Shown: one piece after another, positions 24,809 to 33,553 of the stretch | Position numbering within the stretch: position 1 is the first letter of the stretch | Layout of the letters: each line of letters starts with the position of its first letter | Origin: CBDCGJ01 sp965238305 | GTDB lineage: Bacteria > Pseudomonadota > Alphaproteobacteria > GCA-2731375 | Length of the DNA: 64,000 nucleotides | Reading direction: 5' to 3' | Assembly: GCA_965238305.1 (NCBI GenBank) | Contig: CBDEHK010000001.1 | Location: 3,100,001 to 3,164,000, forward strand | Translations under genes and position numbers: made by a program | The notes under the pieces: model-generated | Told to the model about the DNA's origin: nothing | Seen by the model: only the letters and a program-made list of their open reading frames with translations | The model's database searches: none

Positions 24809-27049
24809 ATGTTACGGGCGACATTCTTTGCAATTATGTTGTTATTGTCGAGTGCGGTGCAGGCGCAAATGTCGACGTCTTCGACGACTGGAGAGACGAG
24901 CGAAGCGACTAAATCCGCGTCGGAAGTATTACGCTCCGGCGATACTGAGCTCACGGAATCGATGGTTCGCGATTTGGTCGCCAGATTGAGTGACGAAGAA
25001 GTTCGGGCACTGCTGCTTGAACGCCTGGACCAGACAGCGAAGGCCGAAAAAGCTGCTGCAGACGGTCAAGGGAGCGACCAGGGCGCGCACGTGATTGTCC
25101 AGCAAATTCGAGATCGGATAATTTTATTCGGCCATGCCGTGCCAAAAGTACCTTCCGAACTGTCTGCTGCATTCGATACTTTTCTCGACGGCCGACCAAT
25201 TTTGCTGCTCTGGTTGGTGCCGGCCGGGTTTGCGCTCATGGTTGTTGTGGGTGCTGCGGCAGAATGGATTTTCAAGCACTTAACGAAAAATGCCCGTGCC
25301 AAAATATTAAACTCTCAACCACAACGCCCGATCGCAAAGTTACTTTTTCCAGCGGCCAGACTGATTATCAACCTTGCCGGTTTGTTGGTATTTTTAATCG
25401 GCATGATCGCTACGTTTTTCATCATGTATCAAGGTCATGAAATAACCCGGGCGACGATCATGACATATGTCGGTGTCATTGGGGTCGCCAGAGCGATTGG
25501 GATGATATTTTTGTTCGTTTTGGCTCCAAAAGCAGCCAACCTTCGGCTTGTGAGTTTTTCCGACACAGATGCGAAATTCCTTTATCACCGAGCCCTGTTT
25601 GCGGTTTGGTGGGGAAGTATTGCACTTTCTACGACGGACCTGCTTGCCCTCCTCGGCATCGACTCGGATGTTCGCACTTTCTTAATCATGCTCATCGGGA
25701 TTGTTTTAGTCGCAACCATCGTCACGACTTTGATACAAGCCCGAGAATGCATTTCGAATGATATCAGAGGTCCAGGTGACAATGTCGGACCGTTACGAAA
25801 TGCCATCGCCTTTGCCTGGCCATTTTTGACCTCTGTGCTCGGAGTGGTGATGTATTTGTCAGTGGTTGCTGCCAATCTCGCTAAATTGCAAATTCCTTCA
25901 GGGTCGGGATTGATCACCATAATCATATTGATCACTTTGCCCCATCTGGATGCGGCGATCGAAAGGTCGGCGCGCTTCCGTATGGAAGAAAAGGAACGCA
26001 GTCAGGAATTTCAAGTCGTTATTTTCCGGGCCTTGCGCATTTTAGTCATCGTTGGCGCTATTTTTATCATTACCAGGGTATGGGGCTTCGACATTGGCGA
26101 AGTCGCGCGCGACAATGTCGGCGGCTGGCTCGCTGGTTCATTACTGGATATCGGTGTCACGGCCTTGATCACTTATATTTTGTGGCAAGTCGTACGCATC
26201 TGGGTTGACCGCAAGTTAGCAGCGGAACTAGGTGGCTCCGGTGAGGACGGCGCCGCGGGCGATGAAGGTGGCCAGGGTGGGACGCGTTTGAGCACACTGC
26301 TGCCGTTAATTCGCACAACGCTACAGATAACTATTGGCGTGATTGCGGTTCTGGTGGTTTTGTCCGGTATGGGGGTCGATATTGGGCCGCTAATGGCTGG
26401 TGCCGGCGTGATTGGCTTGGCAGTTGGATTTGGCGCCCAAACTTTGGTCAAGGATATTGTGTCGGGGGCGTTTTTCCTGGTCGACGATGCCTTCCGTGTC
26501 GGTGAATATATCGATGTCGGCAGCGTCAAAGGCGTGGTGGAAAAGATCTCTATCCGCTCTTTCAGACTTCGTCATCACCGCGGCCTCTTGCACACCATAC
26601 CGTTTGGCGAAATTAGCCAGCTGACAAATTTCAGCCGCGATTGGGTGATTATGAAATTGGAATTCCGTGTCGCCTACGATACCGATGTCAACAAAGTCAA
26701 AAAACTATTTAAGAAAATCGGCGCGGCAATGCTCGAACACGAAACATTGGGCGGCGATTTTCTGGAGCCGTTCAAGTCGCAAGGTGTCAAGCGCATGGAA
26801 GATAGCGCCATGATTCTTGGTGCCAAGTATAAAACTAAACCTGGTCAGCAATTCATGATCCGTAAGGAATTATACAATCGGGTACAGAAAGCCTTCGCCG
26901 AAAACGATATTCACTTCGCCCATCGCCGGGTTGCCGTCGACTTGCCGCAAGGGATCGATGTTAATACACCGCAAGGCAAAGCCATAACAGATGCCGCAAC
27001 GGCGGCGGCCATTGCTTCGGAACAGGACAAATCGCCAAAGCCGGCCTAA
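24809..27049 (+). CDS. Large mechanosensitive channel of the MscS family
   Basis: A 746-residue inner-membrane protein. A signal peptide (MLRATFFAIMLLLSSAVQAQ) and a periplasmic helical region (about 20-120) precede about ten hydrophobic segments. The pore helix and MscS core lie at roughly residues 510-620: MSTLLPLIRTTLQITIGVIAVL-like helix, then MAGAGVIGLAVGFGAQTLVKDIVSG (TM3) and FLVDDAFRVGEYIDVG (beta domain). The size and layout match the YbiO/MscM-type expanded MscS channels. It should open under membrane tension to release osmolytes. A small coiled-coil membrane-targeted protein follows 52 bp downstream. Confidence 0.92.
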   Translation: MLRATFFAIMLLLSSAVQAQMSTSSTTGETSEATKSASEVLRSGDTELTESMVRDLVARLSDEEVRALLLERLDQTAKAEKAAADGQGSDQGAHVIVQQIRDRIILFGHAVPKVPSELSAAFDTFLDGRPILLLWLVPAGFALMVVVGAAAEWIFKHLTKNARAKILNSQPQRPIAKLLFPAARLIINLAGLLVFLIGMIATFFIMYQGHEITRATIMTYVGVIGVARAIGMIFLFVLAPKAANLRLVSFSDTDAKFLYHRALFAVWWGSIALSTTDLLALLGIDSDVRTFLIMLIGIVLVATIVTTLIQARECISNDIRGPGDNVGPLRNAIAFAWPFLTSVLGVVMYLSVVAANLAKLQIPSGSGLITIIILITLPHLDAAIERSARFRMEEKERSQEFQVVIFRALRILVIVGAIFIITRVWGFDIGEVARDNVGGWLAGSLLDIGVTALITYILWQVVRIWVDRKLAAELGGSGEDGAAGDEGGQGGTRLSTLLPLIRTTLQITIGVIAVLVVLSGMGVDIGPLMAGAGVIGLAVGFGAQTLVKDIVSGAFFLVDDAFRVGEYIDVGSVKGVVEKISIRSFRLRHHRGLLHTIPFGEISQLTNFSRDWVIMKLEFRVAYDTDVNKVKKLFKKIGAAMLEHETLGGDFLEPFKSQGVKRMEDSAMILGAKYKTKPGQQFMIRKELYNRVQKAFAENDIHFAHRRVAVDLPQGIDVNTPQGKAITDAATAAAIASEQDKSPKPA

Positions 27050-27101
27050 ATGACTGCAAACTGGAAGATCACCTTAATCTGCATAACTGGAGCGGCATAT
27101 A

Positions 27102-27398
27102 ATGGCGATGCGTAACGGAAAACAGACGCTTAAAAGAACGGCTTTAATAATTCTTCCGTTCGTTTTGGGTTTATCCTTGGGTGCAACATTCTCGGCGGCG
27201 GCGCAGAGCGAAAATTCCTTGGATGAACATGTATTTGGCCGCGCGGAAGCATTCCTAGTGTCCATGCACAATATTGTAATATCGCTATCTGTCGATACCG
27301 AACGCTCGGCAATAAATATTGCCGAACTGAACAAAAAAATATCCAAACTGGAACTGCGCCTCGAAAAACTTGAAGGTTCAGAGGCGGCAAAGAAATAA
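27102..27398 (+). CDS. Small exported coiled-coil protein
   Basis: A 98-residue protein with a signal peptide or membrane anchor (LIILPFVLGLSLGATFSAAAQ, about residues 15-35) and a C-terminal coiled coil (INIAELNKKISKLELRLEKLEG). CTGGAG stands 9 bases before the ATG. Position and orientation suggest one transcript with the MscS gene; a role as an accessory of the channel is only a guess. The family is not recognised. Confidence 0.6.
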   Translation: MAMRNGKQTLKRTALIILPFVLGLSLGATFSAAAQSENSLDEHVFGRAEAFLVSMHNIVISLSVDTERSAINIAELNKKISKLELRLEKLEGSEAAKK

Positions 27399-27428
27399 GC
27401 GATAATCCCGCTAGCATTGGCCAGGCGG

Positions 27429-28685
27429 TTAATCGGTTGCTCGCGCCTTCCGCAAGGCCGCTGCGATCATTGGATCGCGGCTATCTTGCTTTTCTAGATT
27501 TGCGATGATTTTTTTGCGCACTTGTTCAGCACCTGTGAAGGTTGTGTTTGGCGCCCAGAAACGCCGGGATCTGCGAAAATATCCGGCCTCTTCCAGAAAC
27601 GATACGCCAAAATAATAAGCATCGCCAAAATTATCATAGGCATCGGCATAGAAGCGCCCTTGTCCATCCATGGAAAGGCGAAGTGAACGCGCCAGCATGA
27701 TGGATATTTCCGCAGATACCGCCGCGCGCTGGAAAGAATCTAGATAAGGCCAGCCATAACGCAACAGTTTCACGACATCGTAACTGTGGTGATTGTTCTT
27801 GGTGCCGCGATCCTGCCATCCATAGGGATAAGGTTGTTCGCGCAGGTTAAGGGTCGTTGCAACGATTTTCTCGAGATGAGGTACCTTGCCGCCGCGATAG
27901 GCGACAATATGAAAAGTAATGCTCAGATCATCGCTTTTTACGATCTTGCCATCAGTTTCGTACCAGGCACCCCAATATCCGGTAACTGGATTTTGCCATC
28001 TCTCGTCTACAATCTTGGCCAATTCCTTGGCCATTTGTTCGCGGGGGTAATCGGTGCCGGCTAAGATACCTTCCCATTCCGGCACCCAAAGCAATTGTCC
28101 TAACGACGACGTAACATAGTTCAAGTCACTGCGATGACTAACGCCATCCTTCTCTAACCGGGAGACGATAATATTGTCGTAAATCCCGTGTAATTTTTCA
28201 GGTGTGTTGGTAGGTTCTAGAAATTTAAGCGGATATTTGGGCCGTTTGCCGGCAATGTGGAGTTCTTTCAATGGATCGATCGAAGAATGCAGGCGGAACA
28301 TCCAAGTGTCGTAACATGCCCCCCAGGAGCCATCGCTTTCGGTTTGTTCTAGTGCCCATGACTGATCCACCTCATTCAGGCTTTCTTTCAAATCAGCCAG
28401 CCGTTTCAGCACCCGGTCATCGTAAGACGTATAATTGATTAGCCAATGGGCTTCCCTGGCGATTTGCACGGAACAATTAACACTATCTCCGCGTTGTTGC
28501 CGGCGCGTCACTTCTTCGGTCAGGGGCGAGAGCAGATGGCGGTATTTTTTCTTCATCTCACGCTTGATCTTGCGCTCAGGCAATTCGAATTCAACTGAAT
28601 AGCTGTAGCGCAATTCAGCTGACATGGCTGCGCCACTCGACAACAAGGCTGCCGTGACGATCAGTGCCAACCCAATTTTGTTCAT
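27429..28685 (-). CDS. Secreted protein of unknown function, possibly an alpha/alpha toroid
   Basis: A 418-residue protein with a signal peptide (MNKIGLALIVTAALLSSGAAMSAEL). The mature chain is built of regularly spaced helices with aromatic-rich turns (GSWGACYDTWMFRLH, GYWGAWYETDGKIVKSDDLSITFHIVAY, NHHSYDVVKLLRYGWPYL, YADAYDNFGDAYYFGVSFLEEAGYF), a pattern resembling (alpha/alpha)6 toroids of polysaccharide-acting enzymes and terpene cyclases. There is no motif I can tie to a known catalytic site. The ATG at 28685 follows GGGGGTGG. It is convergent with the MscS pair. Function unknown. Confidence 0.7.
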   Translation of the reverse strand: MNKIGLALIVTAALLSSGAAMSAELRYSYSVEFELPERKIKREMKKKYRHLLSPLTEEVTRRQQRGDSVNCSVQIAREAHWLINYTSYDDRVLKRLADLKESLNEVDQSWALEQTESDGSWGACYDTWMFRLHSSIDPLKELHIAGKRPKYPLKFLEPTNTPEKLHGIYDNIIVSRLEKDGVSHRSDLNYVTSSLGQLLWVPEWEGILAGTDYPREQMAKELAKIVDERWQNPVTGYWGAWYETDGKIVKSDDLSITFHIVAYRGGKVPHLEKIVATTLNLREQPYPYGWQDRGTKNNHHSYDVVKLLRYGWPYLDSFQRAAVSAEISIMLARSLRLSMDGQGRFYADAYDNFGDAYYFGVSFLEEAGYFRRSRRFWAPNTTFTGAEQVRKKIIANLEKQDSRDPMIAAALRKARATD

Positions 28686-28872
28686 GCCCACCCCCGTTAT
28701 GAAATTGCAAAAATTATGTTTCCCTTGTCAAATAGAATCCCTGGGAATGGTATGCATATTGCGCCGTGCTTGGAAAGGTTTTCTGCATTGTCCTATCCCC
28801 CAGAAATCCGGCTGTGCTACGTTACCCTTTTACCTGCGCTCTATCTCATTTTGACGTACCGAAGGAAGTATT

Positions 28873-29460
28873 ATGAAAAGTATATTTGGATTTATGAAGA
28901 CGACTTTGTTTGGTGGCATCGTCTTTTTGACACCAGTCGTCATCCTTCTTGTCATCATCGGCAAAGCTTTCGAGATAATGAAAAAGTTTGCCGAACCACT
29001 AGTGCCACTCGTTCCAATGGGTTCGTTGGGTGGCATTTTGGCCATTAATTTGCTTGCAATTTTATCGATCGTTTTGGTTTGTTTTTTGGCCGGCTTTGCC
29101 GCTAAATCGGTAATCGCGTCCAAGCTTGTTCGTCACCTCGAAACTTCGGTGTTGTCGCACATACCATTTTATGCGGTTATTAAAGGTATGACCGCGAGCA
29201 TGCCGGGCGCGGCGGAATTCGATGGGATGAAAACCGTTCTAGCGCGCCTTGACGATTACTCGCAGATTGCGTTTGAGATCGAACGACTTGAAGATGGCAA
29301 TGTTTGTGTATTTTTACCTGGGGCCCCCAACGCCTGGTCCGGTGCCGTCTGTATCATGACCGAAGATCGAATTCAGCCGCTAAATACGACCGTCATGGCC
29401 GCGTCGCAACATCTCCGACGTTTCGGGCGCGGCAGCGAAGGGTTGCTTACGGAAACATAA
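28873..29460 (+). CDS. DUF502-family inner-membrane protein
   Basis: A 195-residue protein with two transmembrane segments near the N terminus (FGGIVFLTPVVILLVIIGKAF at about 13-33 and GGILAINLLAILSIVLVCFLAGF at about 53-75) and a soluble C-terminal part with IPFYAVIKGMTASM, DDYSQIAFEIERLEDGNVCVFLPGAPNAWSG. These match DUF502, a family without an assigned function. It is unpaired with obvious partners here; a small lipoprotein converges on it. Confidence 0.85.
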   Translation: MKSIFGFMKTTLFGGIVFLTPVVILLVIIGKAFEIMKKFAEPLVPLVPMGSLGGILAINLLAILSIVLVCFLAGFAAKSVIASKLVRHLETSVLSHIPFYAVIKGMTASMPGAAEFDGMKTVLARLDDYSQIAFEIERLEDGNVCVFLPGAPNAWSGAVCIMTEDRIQPLNTTVMAASQHLRRFGRGSEGLLTET

Positions 29461-29510
29461 CTTACAACAAGGTGATATCGAACCTGGCACAATCTTGCCT
29501 CCGGATCGAA

Positions 29511-29699
29511 TTAAGGTCCGCCACCGCCAATACCGCTGCCCCGATAATAGTTCTGTTGCTGTTTATTCTTGATGCAGGCTTGATATTCCGAGCTGTCCTT
29601 CGCATATCCTTGCGATTCACAAGTTCGCGGCGCATATCCGACACAGGCGCTCGCAAGGAGGGCGGTCCACACTGTCATCACCTGAAGCATCAGTCGCAT
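29511..29699 (-). CDS. Small predicted lipoprotein
   Basis: A 62-residue protein beginning MRLMLQVMTVWTALLASAC, with lipobox LASAC and lipidation at Cys19. The mature part has two further cysteines (RTCESQGYAKDSSEYQACIKNK), a pattern common in small outer-membrane lipoproteins, and a glycine-rich end. The start at 29699 has GGAG before it at a 7-base gap. Function unknown. Confidence 0.65.
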   Translation of the reverse strand: MRLMLQVMTVWTALLASACVGYAPRTCESQGYAKDSSEYQACIKNKQQQNYYRGSGIGGGGP

Positions 29700-29841
29700 G
29701 AAAATCTCCGCCAATTTTTGGTTTTGGTCAAAAGTTACGCCGCCTTGAAATCTTTATCGGATTCTAGCATGCTTGGAGACAGTATGCAGTTTAGTTGAAC
29801 CGGTTTAGCGATAAATCTCGAGAAATTGACCAGGATCTAAA

Positions 29842-30684
29842 ATGCGTAATTTCAAGCTCACCCTAAGTTTCACTTTTCTGATCAGCTTTTCCGCTTATCA
29901 AAGCGGCTTTGCGGCAGATACGTTCAGGGATTGCGATGACTGCCCGGAAATGGTCCGCGTACCGGCAGGAGTATTCACCATGGGATCAAAAACCTATGGG
30001 AGTGAAATGCCGCCGACACCAATCGTTATTGCCAAAAATTTCGCGATCGGCAAATACGAAGTCACGTTTAAGAATTGGGCGGCTTGCGTTAAAGACGATG
30101 GTTGTCAAAGCAACCCTGCGCCATCGGACCATAAATGGGGTAAAGGTACCCGACCGGTAATCTACGTGACTTGGCACCACACGCAAGATTTCCTTCGCTG
30201 GCTGAACCATAAAGTAGAAGGAAACCCATATCGGTTACTTAGCGAGGCGGAGTGGGAATATGCCGCCCGCGCCGACCGAGATGGCAAAAACACCACGGAA
30301 TATAGTTGGGGCAATTCCATAAACTGTAATCTTGCCAATTATGGCCGCCGTCGAGGTTCGCTGTGCTTCGATCATCAAATGGAAGAACATGGCAAAACCC
30401 GCCGGGTGGGCAGTTATTCGGCCAATCCATTCGGTTTGCATGACATGCATGGCAACGTCTGGGAGTGGGTCGAGGATTGTTGGCACAACAGCTTTCAGGA
30501 ATTACCCACAAAGGTCAAAAATAATGGCGCCGCCTGGACCGATGGCGATTGTGTTTTTCGGGTCATTCGCGGCGGCTCTTGGATTAACGAGCCTGGGCGT
30601 TTGCGATCCAGCAATCGCAGCAGGTTGGGTGCCGCTAACCGGGATTTAAATTTCGGTTTCCGTGTCGCACGGTCCCTTCCCTAA
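29842..30684 (+). CDS. Secreted SUMF1/FGE-domain protein lacking the FGE cysteines
   Basis: A 280-residue protein with a signal peptide (MRNFKLTLSFTFLISFSAYQ, cleavage near GFA) and a full SUMF1/FGE-sulfatase domain: MVRVPAGVFTMGS, KYEVTFKNWAAC, RLLSEAEWEYAAR (about 131-143), GLHDMHGNVWEWVED (about 198-212), RGGSW (243-247) and a C-terminal LNFGFRVAR. In true formylglycine-generating enzymes two copper-binding cysteines follow RGGS(Y/W) at +2 and +7; here those positions are Asn249 and Leu254 (INEPGRL). It is therefore unlikely to make formylglycine. Relatives of this kind include PvdO-like and ergothioneine-type enzymes and carbohydrate-binding SUMF1 proteins. It is 5.3 kb from the sulfatase gene, not in its operon. 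Confidence 0.85.
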   Translation: MRNFKLTLSFTFLISFSAYQSGFAADTFRDCDDCPEMVRVPAGVFTMGSKTYGSEMPPTPIVIAKNFAIGKYEVTFKNWAACVKDDGCQSNPAPSDHKWGKGTRPVIYVTWHHTQDFLRWLNHKVEGNPYRLLSEAEWEYAARADRDGKNTTEYSWGNSINCNLANYGRRRGSLCFDHQMEEHGKTRRVGSYSANPFGLHDMHGNVWEWVEDCWHNSFQELPTKVKNNGAAWTDGDCVFRVIRGGSWINEPGRLRSSNRSRLGAANRDLNFGFRVARSLP

Positions 30685-30877
30685 TTTGTCCCAATCATTT
30701 GTTTATCAAAAATATTTTATTCCCCACATCGTCTCATAGATTTCGGACGAATATGTCATTAAACTCATGCCATGTCGGAATGGACAGCAAGCGCGGCCAA
30801 ATTTTGCGACAGAGATTTATCATTGGTCCGTCGTTTGTTGTCTTTTGCACGGCATGAATGAAAGTTAGGAAAATTTT

Positions 30878-31609
30878 ATGGTACGGGGCTTCTCCGACTC
30901 CCGAAAACGTAGACGCCGCCAGATATGGTGGCGGATTTGGAAATGGGTTTTTGTGCTGGCTGCGATTTTTGCAGCTGGTGCTTACGCTTATCAAACTGGC
31001 TCCACGCTATCGGCGCAGAAGGTCGATGGCCTGCAAGACGAAATCACAAAATTGTCGGCCCAGGTACAAATTCTCGAGAACAGCAATCGAGAACTGGTCG
31101 CAAAGGTCGAAGAAGAGCGTAATCGTGTGGACGATTGGGAAAGCGCTTATCGCCGCGACGTGCCCTCTGGCGATCTGAAAAAGTTATACACGGACTTGCG
31201 AAAAAAGACGGAAGCCGGCGTCGCGATTGATCGCTTGGCCTTTGTTATTGATCGCGTGGAGAACGAACGCAGCTGCGCCGACAAGGTGGAAAACAAGCGG
31301 TTTATTGTGCAAACGCCATTGTTTAAAGGGGCCAATGATTCGGTCACGTTCGCCGATCGTTCAATCACTGTCACCGCTGTCGGTGAGAGTGCAGTGGGCA
31401 GCAGCGGCGCCCGTGAAGCCAGATATGACATTGCTAAATCTGTGACGGCGCATTTCACGCTTATTGGCGGAAAAACATCAAATGCGACCGGCAAGCTGCC
31501 GCTACATCATTCGATGGTGGTCGCAAACACGGAGCATCGCTTCACCGTGAAGGTATCTGAAGGTGGCAGTTTCGTCACTGTCGCGCATACGACTTGCCGT
31601 TATCCCTGA
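30878..31609 (+). CDS. Membrane-anchored coiled-coil protein of unknown function
   Basis: A 243-residue protein: a short basic cytoplasmic start (RKRRRRQIWWRIWKW), one transmembrane segment (VFVLAAIFAAGAYAYQTG, about 24-41), a coiled coil (VDGLQDEITKLSAQVQILENSNRELVAKVEEE, in part), and a periplasmic beta-rich domain with two cysteines (RSCADKV and TTCRYP) that may form a disulphide. AGGAAA precedes the ATG. No recognised family. The terminator at 31677 follows. Confidence 0.7.
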   Translation: MVRGFSDSRKRRRRQIWWRIWKWVFVLAAIFAAGAYAYQTGSTLSAQKVDGLQDEITKLSAQVQILENSNRELVAKVEEERNRVDDWESAYRRDVPSGDLKKLYTDLRKKTEAGVAIDRLAFVIDRVENERSCADKVENKRFIVQTPLFKGANDSVTFADRSITVTAVGESAVGSSGAREARYDIAKSVTAHFTLIGGKTSNATGKLPLHHSMVVANTEHRFTVKVSEGGSFVTVAHTTCRYP

Positions 31610-31676
31610 GGGGCACCTGGTCCGTCAGATCAAAACTCGACGGCGTTTCCAGATAAAATGAAACAGCCGCAAAAAA

Positions 31677-31710
31677 AACGCGTCGTCCGCTTTCAGACGA
31701 CGCGTTCTTT
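31677..31710. terminator. Intrinsic terminator between convergent genes
   Basis: An 11 bp perfect stem, AACGCGTCGTC / GACGACGCGTT, with an 8-base loop lies between the convergent genes ending at 31609 and 31753. It is preceded by eight A and followed by CTTTATT, so it can serve both strands. Confidence 0.85.
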
Positions 31711-31752
31711 ATTCAAGCCGCCTGCCACCGAAGTGCAGAGCGGACTTAGCTG

Positions 31753-32208
31753 TTAAAGCACGAGTTCTTCACAATCTTTTTTGTGAAGGTTAACGCCCCA
31801 GGCCTGGTCACCAAACTCATCAGCTTCATCCAAAACTACCATGACATGGCCATTCTTTCTGGAGCCCCAACTTACCAGCGTTATGTCTAGATGGGTGCCA
31901 TCGATTGGCGTGAAAATAACATCCAAGGCATTTTTTCCGCCCTTATTGCCTGATGCTTGGCTATTCCTGATATATTGGGCAACGATATCGGTCGCATCTG
32001 ACGTGCCACCGGTTTGGTCAAACAATTCGACGGTGACCGTATCGCCGTCCATGACGTTACAGAACGACGTGGTCAGCATGACGGCCGACGTGTCGAGAAA
32101 GTTGATGGTGGTGACATCGGCCAATTTAGGGACCGCGCTTGCGGTACCGGCAAAGCCAAATCCAAACGCCAAAACCGCGGCAGCGGTCGTATACGCTAAT
32201 TTATTCAT
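31753..32208 (-). CDS. Small secreted protein of unknown function
   Basis: A 151-residue protein with a signal peptide (MNKLAYTTAAAVLAFGFGFA, cleavage near ASA). The mature chain is mainly beta strands (VTTINFLDTSAVMLTTSF, DTVTVELFDQTGG, ALDVIFTPIDGTHLDITLVSWG) with two cysteines, one early and one near the C terminus (FCNVM, KKDCEEL). The two arms resemble a compact beta sandwich, but no family is recognised. Its own terminator is shared with the convergent neighbour. Confidence 0.65.
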   Translation of the reverse strand: MNKLAYTTAAAVLAFGFGFAGTASAVPKLADVTTINFLDTSAVMLTTSFCNVMDGDTVTVELFDQTGGTSDATDIVAQYIRNSQASGNKGGKNALDVIFTPIDGTHLDITLVSWGSRKNGHVMVVLDEADEFGDQAWGVNLHKKDCEELVL

Positions 32209-32600
32209 CCTCAAGTCTCCATACTAATGCCACGCTAGGTGACTGTTACTATCCATGCTGCGGGGGAATAGACAGATGTTTTGACCCACAATATTCCGCG
32301 TTTCGTGCGACTATTTTGAGTTTTCGCGGAACGACACAATCTCGCTGATGCCCTCTCTAACCCAGCTCCAGCGCAACGAGAATTTTAGTTTCCACACCGA
32401 TGAATAACAAGTTGGAGGAGGCTTTTTCGTGTAAAAGTTGAACTAATTTTGTCCCGTATTTTGACAAAAATTGCCGAATGTGCAGCATCCGTTGTCACGA
32501 CAATTCACCACCACTGACAAGTGTTCAACCCAACCTTGCTCAAAAACGGGCTTCAAAATTAGCAGCATCATAGTATCCTTGGCGTAGAGGGAATCGGTCC
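32209..32600. other. Intergenic stretch without a recognisable gene
   Basis: This 392 bp gap between two divergent secreted-protein genes has no open frame with a credible start and no long hairpin. It contains A/T-rich pieces that could be promoters (for example TTGACAAAAATTGCC near 32460) and the GAGGGAA ribosome site of the SPOR protein close to its right end. Confidence 0.5.
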
Positions 32601-33368
32601 ATGCGCTACTTATTGGTTGTCGTATTTATTTTCATCCTGTCGTCGCTGGCAACGGCGCAGGATTTCAAGAAGGGCATGCAAGCCTATCAGCGTGACGACT
32701 ATGCGGCGGCTATGGCTGAATGGCGACCGCTCGCCGAACAGGGATCGACCGAAGCGCAGTTTGCCTTGGCGCAAATGTATAATATCGGTCTCGGGGTGCC
32801 ACAAAGCGATACGGAAGCCTTTACATGGTTCCGTCGAGCCGGCGAAGGCGGGCACGATGATGCGGAGATTATTCTTGGCTTTTTTTACGCCAACGGCGTC
32901 GGCATCAGAGCGGACCCGTTTCAGGCCTATTACTGGTTTAGCGTCGCCGCCAGACGGGGCAACTCCGTTGCCGTCGCCAATCGTCGCAATCTTGCGCCCC
33001 TGTTGAGCGCCGCCCAGCGCAGCGAGGCCGACCAACTGGTGGAAGCGCAATTGGGCAAGGTCAAGATCCCGTCGCGCAGGTCAAATTCGACACCCACGAC
33101 CGCTTCGCCTACAGACCAGCCTGACGGTTTCCGAATACAGCTTGGGGCCTTCACAAGTGCTGAGCAAGTGCCTGCCCTCTGGCAGGGGTTAAGAATTGAA
33201 CAGACAGACATACTGGGTAACTTACGGCACCGAATTCAACGGGTGGAACGCGACGAGGGCGTCTTTTACGTGTTGCAAGCCGGACCGGTAGCGAGTTTCG
33301 AAACAGCGAAAGCACTCTGTGCTGAACTCACTAGCCGGAACATCGATTGTATTGTTGTGAACCCTTGA
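32601..33368 (+). CDS. Exported Sel1-repeat and SPOR-domain protein
   Basis: A 255-residue periplasmic protein. It has a signal peptide (MRYLLVVVFIFILSSLATAQ), Sel1-like TPR repeats (about 35-125: WRPLAEQGSTEAQFALAQMY, WFRRAGEGGHDDAEIILGFFYANG, WFSVAARRGNS), a proline/threonine-rich linker (SNSTPTTASPTDQ) and a C-terminal SPOR domain (about 172-255, FRIQLGAFTSAEQVPALW and YVLQAGPVASFETAKALC). SPOR domains bind denuded septal peptidoglycan, so a role at the division site or cell wall is likely. Confidence 0.88.
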   Translation: MRYLLVVVFIFILSSLATAQDFKKGMQAYQRDDYAAAMAEWRPLAEQGSTEAQFALAQMYNIGLGVPQSDTEAFTWFRRAGEGGHDDAEIILGFFYANGVGIRADPFQAYYWFSVAARRGNSVAVANRRNLAPLLSAAQRSEADQLVEAQLGKVKIPSRRSNSTPTTASPTDQPDGFRIQLGAFTSAEQVPALWQGLRIEQTDILGNLRHRIQRVERDEGVFYVLQAGPVASFETAKALCAELTSRNIDCIVVNP

Positions 33369-33553
33369 AAGGTGTTTTTGCCCTACAAAATTTCAATACG
33401 TGACGCCCAAAATTGCAACTTTTCGATACGACTGCGGTAACTCTAAATTCGTTAGTTGGGCACAGTTGCTGCGCTGGAAGGTACTGACATAAACCTTGGC
33501 AGAACTTCGCAGAAATTTTGTCGAAAACAAGGGCGACAAATTCAACTTTTGGA

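Noticed and set aside
29842..30684. Assignment as the formylglycine-generating activator of the sulfatase
   Set aside because: The two copper-ligand cysteines after RGGS are Asn and Leu, and the gene is not in the sulfatase operon.
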